DNA from: Advenella alkanexedens
GTDB lineage: Bacteria > Pseudomonadota > Gammaproteobacteria > Burkholderiales > Burkholderiaceae_B
DNA length: 64,000 bases
NCBI RefSeq assembly: GCF_019132845.1
Contig: NZ_JAHSPR010000005.1
Coordinates: 248,001-312,000, forward strand
Direction of reading: 5' to 3'
This document shows, in pieces, positions 53,664-61,833 of the stretch. The notes beneath the pieces were generated by a model that made no database searches, was not told the DNA's origin, and was given only the letters and a program-made list of their open reading frames with translations. How positions within the stretch are numbered: the first letter of the stretch is position 1; each line of letters starts with the position of its first letter. The translations under genes were made by a program, and so were the position numbers.

Positions 53664-54419
53664 ATGCCAGCAAAAAATACTTTCGAGTGGTGCTATCCGC
53701 GCCTGATTGCCCATCGTGGCGGTGGCTTCCTGGCCCCTGAAAACACCCTTGCGGCCATGCGCTGCGGCCATGAACACGGTTTTTCCATGGTTGAGTTCGA
53801 TGTCAAGCTCAGCCAGGACAACGTACTTGTCTTAATGCATGATGATACGGTCAACCGCACCTCAAACGGAAGAGGACTGGCGGCCAGCAAAACGTTCAGG
53901 GAGTTGTCCGAACTGGATTTCGGTGGATGGCATTCGTCTTTTTATACCGGAGAGCCCATCCCCACGTTTCGTTCTGTTGCCCGTTTCACCCAGGAAAACA
54001 ATATTTTCTGCAACATAGAAATCAAGCCCTGCCCGAACCGTGAAACCGAAACCGGAACCCTGGCAGCCCAAGCGGCACAACAATGGTGGCATCATTCCGA
54101 TCTGCCCCCACTAATTTCGTCTTTCTCCCTGGAAGCACTGGCTGCCGCAAAACAGGCCGCCCCCGAATTGCCACGCGCCTTTTTAACCGAAGACCTGCCT
54201 GATAATTTCACCGAGATTCTGGAAGAACTGGACTGCGTCGCCATTAACCTGAAGCAAAGCCTGCTGAACCAGGAAAAAATAGAACGCATTCATCAGGCCG
54301 GCTACCGGGTTTGCGCCTGGACCGTGAATGACTATCAACGTGCCAAACAACTATTGCATTGGGGTTGCGATGCCCTGTTTACCGATGAACTGCTTCGCAT
54401 AAACCCCAATTTGGCTTAA
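53664..54419 (+). CDS. ugpQ: Cytosolic glycerophosphodiester phosphodiesterase UgpQ
   Basis: Hydrolyses glycerophosphodiesters (from phospholipid head groups) to glycerol-3-phosphate and an alcohol. No signal peptide is present, so it is the cytosolic UgpQ type rather than periplasmic GlpQ. Catalytic/metal residues: H17-R18 (AHRGG), E26 (APENT), E44 and D46 (VEFDVK), H59 (MHDDTVNRT) and E in IEIKP. Length 251. It would complete the ugpBAEC pathway (11170-15428), which imports such diesters, though the two loci lie 38 kb apart. rlmJ follows after 28 bp. Confidence 0.93.
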   Translation: MPAKNTFEWCYPRLIAHRGGGFLAPENTLAAMRCGHEHGFSMVEFDVKLSQDNVLVLMHDDTVNRTSNGRGLAASKTFRELSELDFGGWHSSFYTGEPIPTFRSVARFTQENNIFCNIEIKPCPNRETETGTLAAQAAQQWWHHSDLPPLISSFSLEALAAAKQAAPELPRAFLTEDLPDNFTEILEELDCVAINLKQSLLNQEKIERIHQAGYRVCAWTVNDYQRAKQLLHWGCDALFTDELLRINPNLA

Positions 54420-54447
54420 CCGCCCGTACTCACCACAAGGATATATT

Positions 54448-55305
54448 TTGTTCAGTTACCGCCACGCCTTTCATGCAGGCAATCATGCTGATGTTTTAAA
54501 GCACTCCGTTTTGTTGCATATTTTGCACTATCTTAACAAAAAGGAAACGCCTTACTGGATCATTGACACCCACGCCGGTGCCGGCATTTACGATCTTGAA
54601 GATGCCTGGGCAGAGAAAACCGCGGAATTCAAAGAAGGTATCGCCCGTCTGTGGGACAACACCGACTTGCCTGAGGATCTGCAGCTCTATATTGACCATA
54701 TCCGCAACCTGAACGATGACCAGGATCTGGTGTATTACCCCGGGTCCCCCTGGATTTCCCTGGAATTGATGCGACCCAAAGATCGCCTGCATTTGTTTGA
54801 GTTACACCCGACTGAAATTGAAGTGCTGAGCGACAACATTGAGCAGCAAGGCCGGGAAATTACACGGCAAGTGACGATTTTCGAAAAGGACGGTTTTTCG
54901 GGTCTGAAATCACAACTGCCGCCCGTACCCAGACGAGGCCTGATCCTGATTGATCCTTCCTATGAGGACAAAGCCGATTACCGACATACATTAATGGCTG
55001 TTAAAGATGGCCTTAAACGCTTTGCCACCGGCTGTTATGCAGTTTGGTACCCGCTGGTCAACCGCAAGGAAGTGCATGACATGATCAGGCAGCTTGAAAA
55101 ACTGCCCGGCATCCAATGGCTTAACGCCTCGCTAACCGTCAAAAAACCGGCTGCGGATGGTTACGGCCTGCACGGCAGTGGCATGTTTATTATCAACCCG
55201 CCATATACCCTGCATGCCGCCCTGGAAAAAAGCCTGCCCTATCTGGCCAAACATCTTGCCCAGGACAGCTCGGCAACCTTCAGCCTTACTCGTCAGGGTA
55301 ATTAA
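54448..55305 (+). CDS. rlmJ: 23S rRNA (adenine-2030-N6)-methyltransferase RlmJ
   Basis: Methylates A2030 of 23S rRNA with S-adenosylmethionine. The start is TTG 54448: AAGGAT stands before it and the product then opens MFSYRHAFHAGNHADVLKH, matching the RlmJ N terminus. The SAM-binding DTHAGAGIYDL and the catalytic LILIDPSYE (DPPY-type, here DPSY) motifs are present, and the end includes GSGMFIINPPYTL. Length 285, as in E. coli (280). Its last 20 bp overlap the convergent greB. Confidence 0.94.
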   Translation: MFSYRHAFHAGNHADVLKHSVLLHILHYLNKKETPYWIIDTHAGAGIYDLEDAWAEKTAEFKEGIARLWDNTDLPEDLQLYIDHIRNLNDDQDLVYYPGSPWISLELMRPKDRLHLFELHPTEIEVLSDNIEQQGREITRQVTIFEKDGFSGLKSQLPPVPRRGLILIDPSYEDKADYRHTLMAVKDGLKRFATGCYAVWYPLVNRKEVHDMIRQLEKLPGIQWLNASLTVKKPAADGYGLHGSGMFIINPPYTLHAALEKSLPYLAKHLAQDSSATFSLTRQGN

Positions 55306-55846
55306 CCTCAAGAATTTCCAGCTCATCCATGCCTGAAGGCGTACGCAAGCTGACCGTATCGCCTTCCCTGGCCTTGATCAGGGCCCTTGCAACAGGGGAA
55401 ATCCAACTGATTTTCCCCTGCAATGGCTCTGCCTCATCCACCCCAACAATAGTGACCGTGTGCACTTCGCCGGCCTTGTCGATATAGACAACCGTGGCGC
55501 CTAAAAACACCTGGTCTTTATTGGGCTGGATGGAAGGGTCCACGACTTCGGCAATTTCCAGCCTTTTGGTCAGAAAGCGGATGCGACGGTCTATCTCGCG
55601 CAGTCTTTTTTTACCATACAGGTAATCTCCGTTTTCAGAACGGTCACCATTGGCCGCCGCCCATGAAACGATTTGTACCACATCGGGCCTTTCGGTATTG
55701 ACCAGATGTGCCAACTCTTCACGCAAAGCGGCATAACCATATTTGGTGATATAGTTTTTGGTGCCGGCCGGCAAGGCAACGGCCTGGCCATCAACACCAT
55801 CGTCATCATCGTCCTGATCGGATTCTTTAACAAAAGCCTTGTTCAT
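55286..55846 (-). CDS. greB: Transcription elongation factor GreB
   Basis: Rescues backtracked RNA polymerase by helping transcript cleavage. The 186 residues have an N-terminal coiled coil (about 33-105) with the acidic tip region AAANGDRSENGDYLYGKKRL and a C-terminal FKBP-like domain (about 110-185) with ISWISPVARALI; this reads as GreB rather than GreA (YGKKRLREIDRRIRFL). About 28 residues including a run of acids (DQDDDDDG) precede the coiled coil. In relatives greB follows spoT; here five genes lie between. Its stop lies inside the end of rlmJ (20-bp convergent overlap). Confidence 0.93.
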   Translation of the reverse strand: MNKAFVKESDQDDDDDGVDGQAVALPAGTKNYITKYGYAALREELAHLVNTERPDVVQIVSWAAANGDRSENGDYLYGKKRLREIDRRIRFLTKRLEIAEVVDPSIQPNKDQVFLGATVVYIDKAGEVHTVTIVGVDEAEPLQGKISWISPVARALIKAREGDTVSLRTPSGMDELEILEVNYPDE

Positions 55847-55849
55847 GAT

Positions 55850-56698
55850 TTAAATTAATTCCTCCCAGACAGGGGTAAGACCACTTGGCAAAGGCGGAAG
55901 TTTACCAAGATCCATACTGCTTTCCGACGGACTGTGAAAATCAGAGCCACAAGAAGCCAGAAAACCGTACTGGCGGGCAATATGTGCGTACTGGTGATAC
56001 TGGTCAACAGTATGGGAACCGGTCACCACTTCAATTCCCCTACCCCCCATTAACTTGAAAGTCTTGTATAAAGTGACAAACTCACTGCGGGAGTATTTAT
56101 ACCGTCCAGGGTGGGCAATCACGGCAATCCCGCCAGCCTGGGTGATCCAGTTGATGGCCTCTTCAAGACTTGCCCAGTCACCCGCTATGTAAGCAGGTTT
56201 GTCATCGGCCAGGTATTTGTCGAAAACCTCTTGCATGTGCTTGCAATGGCCGGTCTCCACAATATAACGGGCAAAGTGCGTCCGGCTCAGCAAATTGGGG
56301 TTATCGGCATATTTCAAGGCCCCCTCGTAGGCATTCATAATGCCAAATTCCGCCAGCTTGTCTGACATTACCCGTGCCCGCTGCTCACGGTCATTACGGA
56401 TACGCTCCAGACCGGCATTCATGGCTGCGTTTTCAGGGTCGATACCCAGGCCAACAATATGCAGGGTGTGTTCTGCCCAAGTCACGGATATTTCAATACC
56501 CGGAATATAAGTCATACCCAGTTCACGGGCGACCCGCGCAGCCTCTTGTTGCCCTCCCACCTCATCGTGGTCGGTAAGGCTCCAGACTTGCACGCCATTG
56601 CCGGCCGCACGTGTGGCCACCTCGGTGGGGCTTAACACACCATCCGAAACGGTTGAGTGACAATGCAGGTCTACGTTCAATCTGACCAAGCTATCCAT
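55850..56698 (-). CDS. rnm: PHP-domain 5'-3' exoribonuclease / nucleoside bisphosphatase RNase AM
   Basis: PHP-family metal phosphoesterase like E. coli YciV (RNase AM), which trims 5' ends of rRNAs and hydrolyses 3',5'-bisphosphonucleotides. Metal ligands of the PHP fold are visible: H12 and H14 (DLHCHS), D19, the TDHDEVGG motif, E in IPGIEIS, H in HTLHIVG, H in IAHPGRY and the final CGSDFHSP. Length 282. It sits 3 bp before greB and 26 bp after the alpha/beta hydrolase on the same strand, so may be in one operon. Confidence 0.9.
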   Translation of the reverse strand: MDSLVRLNVDLHCHSTVSDGVLSPTEVATRAAGNGVQVWSLTDHDEVGGQQEAARVARELGMTYIPGIEISVTWAEHTLHIVGLGIDPENAAMNAGLERIRNDREQRARVMSDKLAEFGIMNAYEGALKYADNPNLLSRTHFARYIVETGHCKHMQEVFDKYLADDKPAYIAGDWASLEEAINWITQAGGIAVIAHPGRYKYSRSEFVTLYKTFKLMGGRGIEVVTGSHTVDQYHQYAHIARQYGFLASCGSDFHSPSESSMDLGKLPPLPSGLTPVWEELI

Positions 56699-56724
56699 GG
56701 TACTTTCCTACTGGCAAAAATGTT

Positions 56725-57654
56725 TCAAGAGAGCAAAAACTCGCGCACTGTCTGGATTTGTTCGTTGGGCATCAGGGTTGGCGCATGACCCACCTCGGGT
56801 ATTTCGACCATTTGGCTGTTTTTATTCTGTTCCAGCATTTGGGCAACCGATTCACGACTTAACAAATCGGAGTTTTCACCCCGCAATATCAAAATGGGGC
56901 AATCAATGGATGTATAAGAGCGCCACAGATAGGCTTCTGCCGCGGCAAGCGCTTCTTCACTTTCCTGCTCTTTAAATGTTTGGGCGATACGTACATCGTA
57001 ATGACTTTTCCAGACATTGTCCTTAAATTTAATCACACTTTTGGTAAATTCAAGCCATTGCCTGTCATTAAGTGGCCCAAAAGAGGCCGCGTTGACCTTC
57101 ATATATGCCACCGCACTTTCAAGGCTGTCAAATTCCAGGGCATTGCCCACATAGGCGCCAATACGACGAATGGCCTCAAGCTCTATTTTAGGGCCCACAT
57201 CATTCAAAACCAGACGATTCAGGGCAAGCCCGGTTTTAGCTGGCATATTTTCATCACGAGGCACCTGATTGACAATAGACAAGTCTGCCTTGCGCACCAG
57301 CCCGGCAAACACCATGCCAATCAGCCCACCCATTGAGGTCCCGATCCAATCCAGGGTTTTCGGATTAACGCGCGCCAACAAGGTGAATATATCGGACACG
57401 TACTGCGGCACGGCATAAAGGGATGGGTTAAACAAAAAGTCAGAGGCCCCCCTGCCCACAATATCAGGACAAATCACACGATATTCACCCGACATGGCAC
57501 GTGCCATATCATCAAAATCACGTCCGGTACGGGTCAGGCCATGCACGCACATCAACACCCGGTCATTATCCGGGTCACCCCATTCCCAGTAAGCCATGCG
57601 ATGTACGCCTGCCGTACTGACGCAATTGACATAATTCAAACGTGGTGATTGCAT
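56725..57654 (-). CDS. Alpha/beta hydrolase, probably iron-regulated
   Basis: A 309-residue alpha/beta-fold hydrolase. ATG 57654 has a very strong ribosome site (GGAGGAAG); a GTG 12 codons upstream lies before this site and is rejected. The catalytic triad is visible: nucleophile S107 in IGTSMGGLIG, an Asp in the RGENSDLLS strand and His in EVGHAP; the oxyanion loop is CVHGLTRTGRDF. No signal peptide, so cytosolic. The substrate is unknown; esters or amides of medium size. A near-perfect Fur box lies directly upstream (57676-57694), so iron starvation may induce it, which is unusual for this family and suggests siderophore or heme-related ester cleavage as one hypothesis. Confidence 0.85.
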   Translation of the reverse strand: MQSPRLNYVNCVSTAGVHRMAYWEWGDPDNDRVLMCVHGLTRTGRDFDDMARAMSGEYRVICPDIVGRGASDFLFNPSLYAVPQYVSDIFTLLARVNPKTLDWIGTSMGGLIGMVFAGLVRKADLSIVNQVPRDENMPAKTGLALNRLVLNDVGPKIELEAIRRIGAYVGNALEFDSLESAVAYMKVNAASFGPLNDRQWLEFTKSVIKFKDNVWKSHYDVRIAQTFKEQESEEALAAAEAYLWRSYTSIDCPILILRGENSDLLSRESVAQMLEQNKNSQMVEIPEVGHAPTLMPNEQIQTVREFLLS

Positions 57655-57675
57655 GACCTTCCTCCAGGATATACA

Positions 57676-57694
57676 TATAATGATTATCACTAGT
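57676..57694 (-). promoter_or_regulatory. Fur box upstream of the alpha/beta hydrolase
   Basis: The stretch ATAATGATTATCACTAG matches 14 of 19 bases of the classical Fur box and 12 of 14 of the 7-1-7 form, with a perfect ATTATCA half. It lies about 22 bp before the hydrolase ATG, between it and the comEC stop. Found by eye; no footprint or matrix score is available. Confidence 0.65.
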
Positions 57695-57705
57695 ATATGC
57701 CGAGG

Positions 57706-60177
57706 CTAGCGGGCATGCCAATAGCGTTTTTTCTCGCGACGCGAGGCAAGCAGATCGAGCCCCTGCATTGAGGAGCGCACGGTTACGGCGCCATCCCTGT
57801 CGGTACGCCAGAAAAGACTGCCTGCGTCTTCCCAGCGCTGCTGCACCAGCCTGTGCGGGTGACCATAACGATTCAGGTAACCGCTCTGGACAATGGCATG
57901 ACCGGCTTTCAGGGCCTGAATAAACGGCAATGAAGAAGACGTGCTGGCCCCATGATGCGGTACCACCACGACATTGACCTTTTCCAGTCCCTGTTGAACC
58001 AGGCCGATTTCCTGCTCGACATGAATATCACCCGTTAACAAGGCATTATGCTGACGGCCCTGCACCAGCAACACACAACTTTGCGCATTGCCACTTTCAT
58101 TGGACAAGGGCAATTGCCCATTATTCAAAAAAGTAAAACTGACCCCATCCAGGCTAAAAGACTGTCCCTGCCCGCAAGGCAGATAGGCCAGATCCCGGTT
58201 TAATAAAGCATAATCGTGTTCAAGCCGTTTTTCTTCCTCTGCCAGGAACCGATCAAGCCCAAAGGACGCATATGCCATGCCGGTATGCATACCGGCAATC
58301 ACTTCAGCAAAACCACCCGCATGATCCACATCGGAATGGGATACCACCACAACATCAAGCTGCTTGATACCCACTGATCTTAAATAGGGCAGAATTGTCC
58401 GGCTACCCGCTTCATTGGCATGACTGGTTCTAGGTCCGGCATCAAACAACACCGCATGCTTTTGCGTTAACACGACTACTGCTGTTCCCTGCCCCACATC
58501 CAAGGCAATCAAATTCCAGTAACCCGGTAAAGGTCGGTCTGTTTTCCCCAGAAAAACCGGTACCATAAAGCACCAGGCCAGGTTCTTATAAGGCAGCCCC
58601 CGGGCCTGGCACACGATGAAAACACCCGCCAGGGCAAGCAGCAAGCCCCATAAAGCGGGCGTTGCGATATAGACGCTGGCCCACGGTAACTGGGCAAACC
58701 ACTGGGTTAGATCAAGGATACCCTGTAAAATATCGTGCGTAAAATGACCCAGCCACCGAGTGGCAGACGTGTGCAGGTTTAACAGGGCCAGCAAGGCAAA
58801 CAATAGTGAAAATGGCGTAATCACCCAGCCAATCAAGGGAATGGCATAGGCATTGACCAACGGTGAGACCAATGAAAGCTGGCTGAAAAGCAATATTAAA
58901 AACGGTGCCAGCGCCAGCGTGATCATTAATTGAAATCTGGCTGCCAACGCAAAGGCAGACAGCATTTTCTGGCTCCTGCTTTGCACATAGCCCCTGCCCT
59001 GCTGCGCCTGATGGCGTCCCAACCAGATTAAAACGGCCACAGCAGAAAAAGACAACCAAAACCCGCTGGACAACATGGCCCACGGATCCAGCAACAAAAC
59101 ACCCAGACAAGTAAGCAAAAGAATAAAGAAAATGGACAGGCGCCAACGAAACAGGATCAGGCCATAGCCAATAGCCAGCATCAGCAACGTTCTTTGCGCA
59201 GGCACTCCCCAGCCTGCCAGCAAACAATAGGCCCATGCCACCAGCAAACCAAAAAAAGCGGCCAGGACATGAACAGAGCGATGGTCTGACAGCAACTTCC
59301 CTTTAAACTTGATTCTTTGACAACCCCACAAAACCAGAAAATGGCCTAACACGGCCAGCATCGTAATATGAGACCCGCTAATGGACACCAGATGTGTTAC
59401 CCCTGACAGGTTGAACAGTTTCCAGTCATCCTGGGCAATCCCGTTCTGGTCCCCCATAACCAGCGCCACCATCACGGGACCATAACGTTTATCTTTCAGA
59501 TAAGGCAGCATGGCCGAGCGCACCTGGTCACGCAATCGCTCAACAGCGATGGCAAAGCTGCCGAACGGTTCATCAGCCAACAATTTTGGTTGACCTTTTA
59601 CAGCTCCCATGGCCCGGATGTTATTGGCAAAAGCATGGGTTTCATAATCAAACCCGTTGGGATTCATGGCACCATGAACACGTTTAAGTTTCAAGGACAT
59701 TTCCCATACCTGGCCCGGCCTGATGAGCGGCAATTTATCATTGATATCCCTGGGTTTGCCATAAATGCCTGGCCATTGCCCAACCTGCCAGCGCACCTGT
59801 ATATGTACCGGAATTCCCTTGATGGAAAAACTGTCCAGCACCTTGGCCTTGAACTGCACATAGTCGGGCCCATACAGGGCGATTTCACTAACACGCAAAA
59901 CGACCCGGTTTGTTTTGTTTTCATGAATGGAAGCCAGGCTGTCCGCCAATCGCAACTGGGCCCTATAAGTGGAATAAGCCATGCCCAGCAAAACACATAG
60001 TAATCCCATCAAAATGGTTTTAAGTACAGACAATTTTATGGGCCATAAACATAGCCACCCGGCCACCATCAAACCTGCCCATACACCAATAATGGTGAGT
60101 GAGGGCAACGCTGGCAATAATTGAACACAGGCAATCCCCAGGCATGCACCTGCCAGGCAAATCCAGTAAACCCGCAT
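57706..60177 (-). CDS. comEC: DNA uptake channel ComEC/Rec2
   Basis: ComEC is the inner-membrane channel that takes single-stranded DNA into the cytoplasm during natural transformation. The 823 residues show N-terminal membrane segments (to about 75), an OB-type domain (about 90-200, GPDYVQFKAKVL), the competence core (about 225-520) with HLVSISGSHITMLA and many membrane helices, and a C-terminal metallo-beta-lactamase-like domain (about 555-790) with DVGQGTAVVV, SHSDVDHAGG and VVPHHGAS; the first histidine of the HxHxDH motif reads S-H-S-D-V-D-H, as in other ComEC. All parts are intact, so competence is possible. Confidence 0.93.
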   Translation of the reverse strand: MRVYWICLAGACLGIACVQLLPALPSLTIIGVWAGLMVAGWLCLWPIKLSVLKTILMGLLCVLLGMAYSTYRAQLRLADSLASIHENKTNRVVLRVSEIALYGPDYVQFKAKVLDSFSIKGIPVHIQVRWQVGQWPGIYGKPRDINDKLPLIRPGQVWEMSLKLKRVHGAMNPNGFDYETHAFANNIRAMGAVKGQPKLLADEPFGSFAIAVERLRDQVRSAMLPYLKDKRYGPVMVALVMGDQNGIAQDDWKLFNLSGVTHLVSISGSHITMLAVLGHFLVLWGCQRIKFKGKLLSDHRSVHVLAAFFGLLVAWAYCLLAGWGVPAQRTLLMLAIGYGLILFRWRLSIFFILLLTCLGVLLLDPWAMLSSGFWLSFSAVAVLIWLGRHQAQQGRGYVQSRSQKMLSAFALAARFQLMITLALAPFLILLFSQLSLVSPLVNAYAIPLIGWVITPFSLLFALLALLNLHTSATRWLGHFTHDILQGILDLTQWFAQLPWASVYIATPALWGLLLALAGVFIVCQARGLPYKNLAWCFMVPVFLGKTDRPLPGYWNLIALDVGQGTAVVVLTQKHAVLFDAGPRTSHANEAGSRTILPYLRSVGIKQLDVVVVSHSDVDHAGGFAEVIAGMHTGMAYASFGLDRFLAEEEKRLEHDYALLNRDLAYLPCGQGQSFSLDGVSFTFLNNGQLPLSNESGNAQSCVLLVQGRQHNALLTGDIHVEQEIGLVQQGLEKVNVVVVPHHGASTSSSLPFIQALKAGHAIVQSGYLNRYGHPHRLVQQRWEDAGSLFWRTDRDGAVTVRSSMQGLDLLASRREKKRYWHAR

Positions 60178-60237
60178 GACCTTCTTTCTGCTGCTAAAAA
60201 GCAGATTCTAGTCAAGTGATCTGGCTAAAAATCCTGT

Positions 60238-61038
60238 TCAGGACAATATCATCCGTGGCAAAACCCGTTTGGCCGTATGGGTCGTGCTTTCGCAAATGGT
60301 TTCAAAACTTTCCTGACGCAAGTCTGCCAGCTCCCGGGCAATACGGCCAATTTGTCCGGGCGTGTTGCGCCGGTTGGGCTCATGCAGCCAGGCCGGAGGA
60401 ATATCCGGTGAATCGGTTTCCAGCACCAGACTGGACAGATCGAGTTCACTGGCCAGGCGACGTATTTGCAAAGAACGGGTATAGGTCATGGCCCCCCCTA
60501 CCCCCAAGGCAAAGCCCAAGTCAGTAAATGCCTGCGCCTGCTGGAAACTGCCATTAAAAGCATGGGCAATACCGCCAGACAAGGAACACCGGCGCAAGTA
60601 TTTCAGCAAGGTATCCTGTGATTTGCGCACATGCAAAATCACCGGCAAATTGAATTGTTTGGCCAGACTTAACTGGGCCGAGTAAAAATATTCCTGCCGC
60701 TCCCGCTGCACGCCACTGGCAATGTCGGTCACAAAAAAATCCAGTCCGACTTCACCCACCCCGACAAAACGCGGATCCTCCATGGAACGGGCGATTTCCT
60801 GCTCCAGCAAGTCCAGATCTTCATCTTGCGCCTTATGCACATACATGGGATGGATACCCAAGGCATAAAAGCCCCCGTCAATGCGGTGCGCCAGGTTTCT
60901 GACCGTAGCAAAATTGCTTTGCTCCACGGCCGGAATCACCATAATCCTGACCCCTTGCGCCCGGGCATCCGCAATCACTTCTTCGCGATCATGATCAAAT
61001 TCGGCCGCATCCAAGTGGCAATGTGTATCAATCAGCAT
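60238..61038 (-). CDS. tatD: TatD-family metal-dependent deoxyribonuclease
   Basis: TatD-family hydrolase of 266 residues, a 3'-5' exonuclease for single-stranded DNA or a D-aminoacyl-tRNA deacylase-like enzyme. Metal ligands are visible: H6 and H8 (IDTHCHLD), E in GVGEVGLDFF, H in LHVRKS, H in GIAHAFNG and D in LETDSPDIPP. It ends 60 bp before comEC and lies 90 bp after lolD on the same strand. In relatives tatD of this type is found near comEC and lol genes. Confidence 0.92.
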   Translation of the reverse strand: MLIDTHCHLDAAEFDHDREEVIADARAQGVRIMVIPAVEQSNFATVRNLAHRIDGGFYALGIHPMYVHKAQDEDLDLLEQEIARSMEDPRFVGVGEVGLDFFVTDIASGVQRERQEYFYSAQLSLAKQFNLPVILHVRKSQDTLLKYLRRCSLSGGIAHAFNGSFQQAQAFTDLGFALGVGGAMTYTRSLQIRRLASELDLSSLVLETDSPDIPPAWLHEPNRRNTPGQIGRIARELADLRQESFETICESTTHTAKRVLPRMILS

Positions 61039-61128
61039 GGCTACACCTGTTTATATCCGGGTTGAACAATGAATCCCTGTCTGCGCACTTTGCATTAAAC
61101 GTTGGACAAATATCAGGCCAATGAATGT

Positions 61129-61833
61129 TTAAACGGGAATATCGTTTTTTTGATTCAGTCGGCCTTTTTCCATGACCAACTGGCGGTCTGCCAGCTCGGC
61201 CAGCTTGGGATCGTGGGTCACAATTACAAAAGCCGTATTGAATTCCTTATTGACCGATTTTAACAGGGCAAACATATTCTGGGCCGTTTCCCTGTCAAGG
61301 TTGCCGGTGGGCTCATCGGCCAGCACACAGACCGGATTGGCCACCAGCGCACGGGCCAGGGCCACACGTTGACGCTCGCCCCCGGAAAGCTGGCTGGGTT
61401 TATGCGTGACCCGCTCAGCCAACCCTACTTTAGCCAACACCTGTTCAGCCATTTTACGTGCCACGCCGCGATCCATCCTTCTGACAATCAAAGGCATGGC
61501 CACGTTATCCAGCGCACTGAATTCGGGCAACAAATGATGAAACTGATACACAAACCCCAGACTCTGGTTGCGGATCTGGCTGCGTTGCTTCTCGGACAAG
61601 CCGGCTGTACGGGTTCCGTTCACCAGCACCTCGCCAGACGTGGGCTCATCAAGCAGGCCCAGGGTATGCAGCAAGGTGCTTTTACCAGAGCCCGAAGCAC
61701 CAATAATGGCCACCATTTCACCCTGCGCGACATCCAGATCGATGCCTTTGAGGATATCCAGCCGGCTATTGCCGTCTTCGTAATATTTAACAATCGACTT
61801 TGCCTGCAAAGCATATTTTTTCTCATCAGTCAT
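61129..61833 (-). CDS. lolD: Lipoprotein-releasing system ATPase LolD
   Basis: ATPase that drives release of outer-membrane lipoproteins from the inner membrane to LolA. The 234 residues carry Walker A GASGSGKST, the FVYQFHHLLPEFSALDN Q-loop stretch that is typical of LolD, signature LSGGERQRVALARAL, Walker B VLADEPTGNLD and H-loop VTHD. The ATG overlaps the end of lolC by 8 bp. It works with the LolC/E-type protein encoded upstream. Confidence 0.95.
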   Translation of the reverse strand: MTDEKKYALQAKSIVKYYEDGNSRLDILKGIDLDVAQGEMVAIIGASGSGKSTLLHTLGLLDEPTSGEVLVNGTRTAGLSEKQRSQIRNQSLGFVYQFHHLLPEFSALDNVAMPLIVRRMDRGVARKMAEQVLAKVGLAERVTHKPSQLSGGERQRVALARALVANPVCVLADEPTGNLDRETAQNMFALLKSVNKEFNTAFVIVTHDPKLAELADRQLVMEKGRLNQKNDIPV

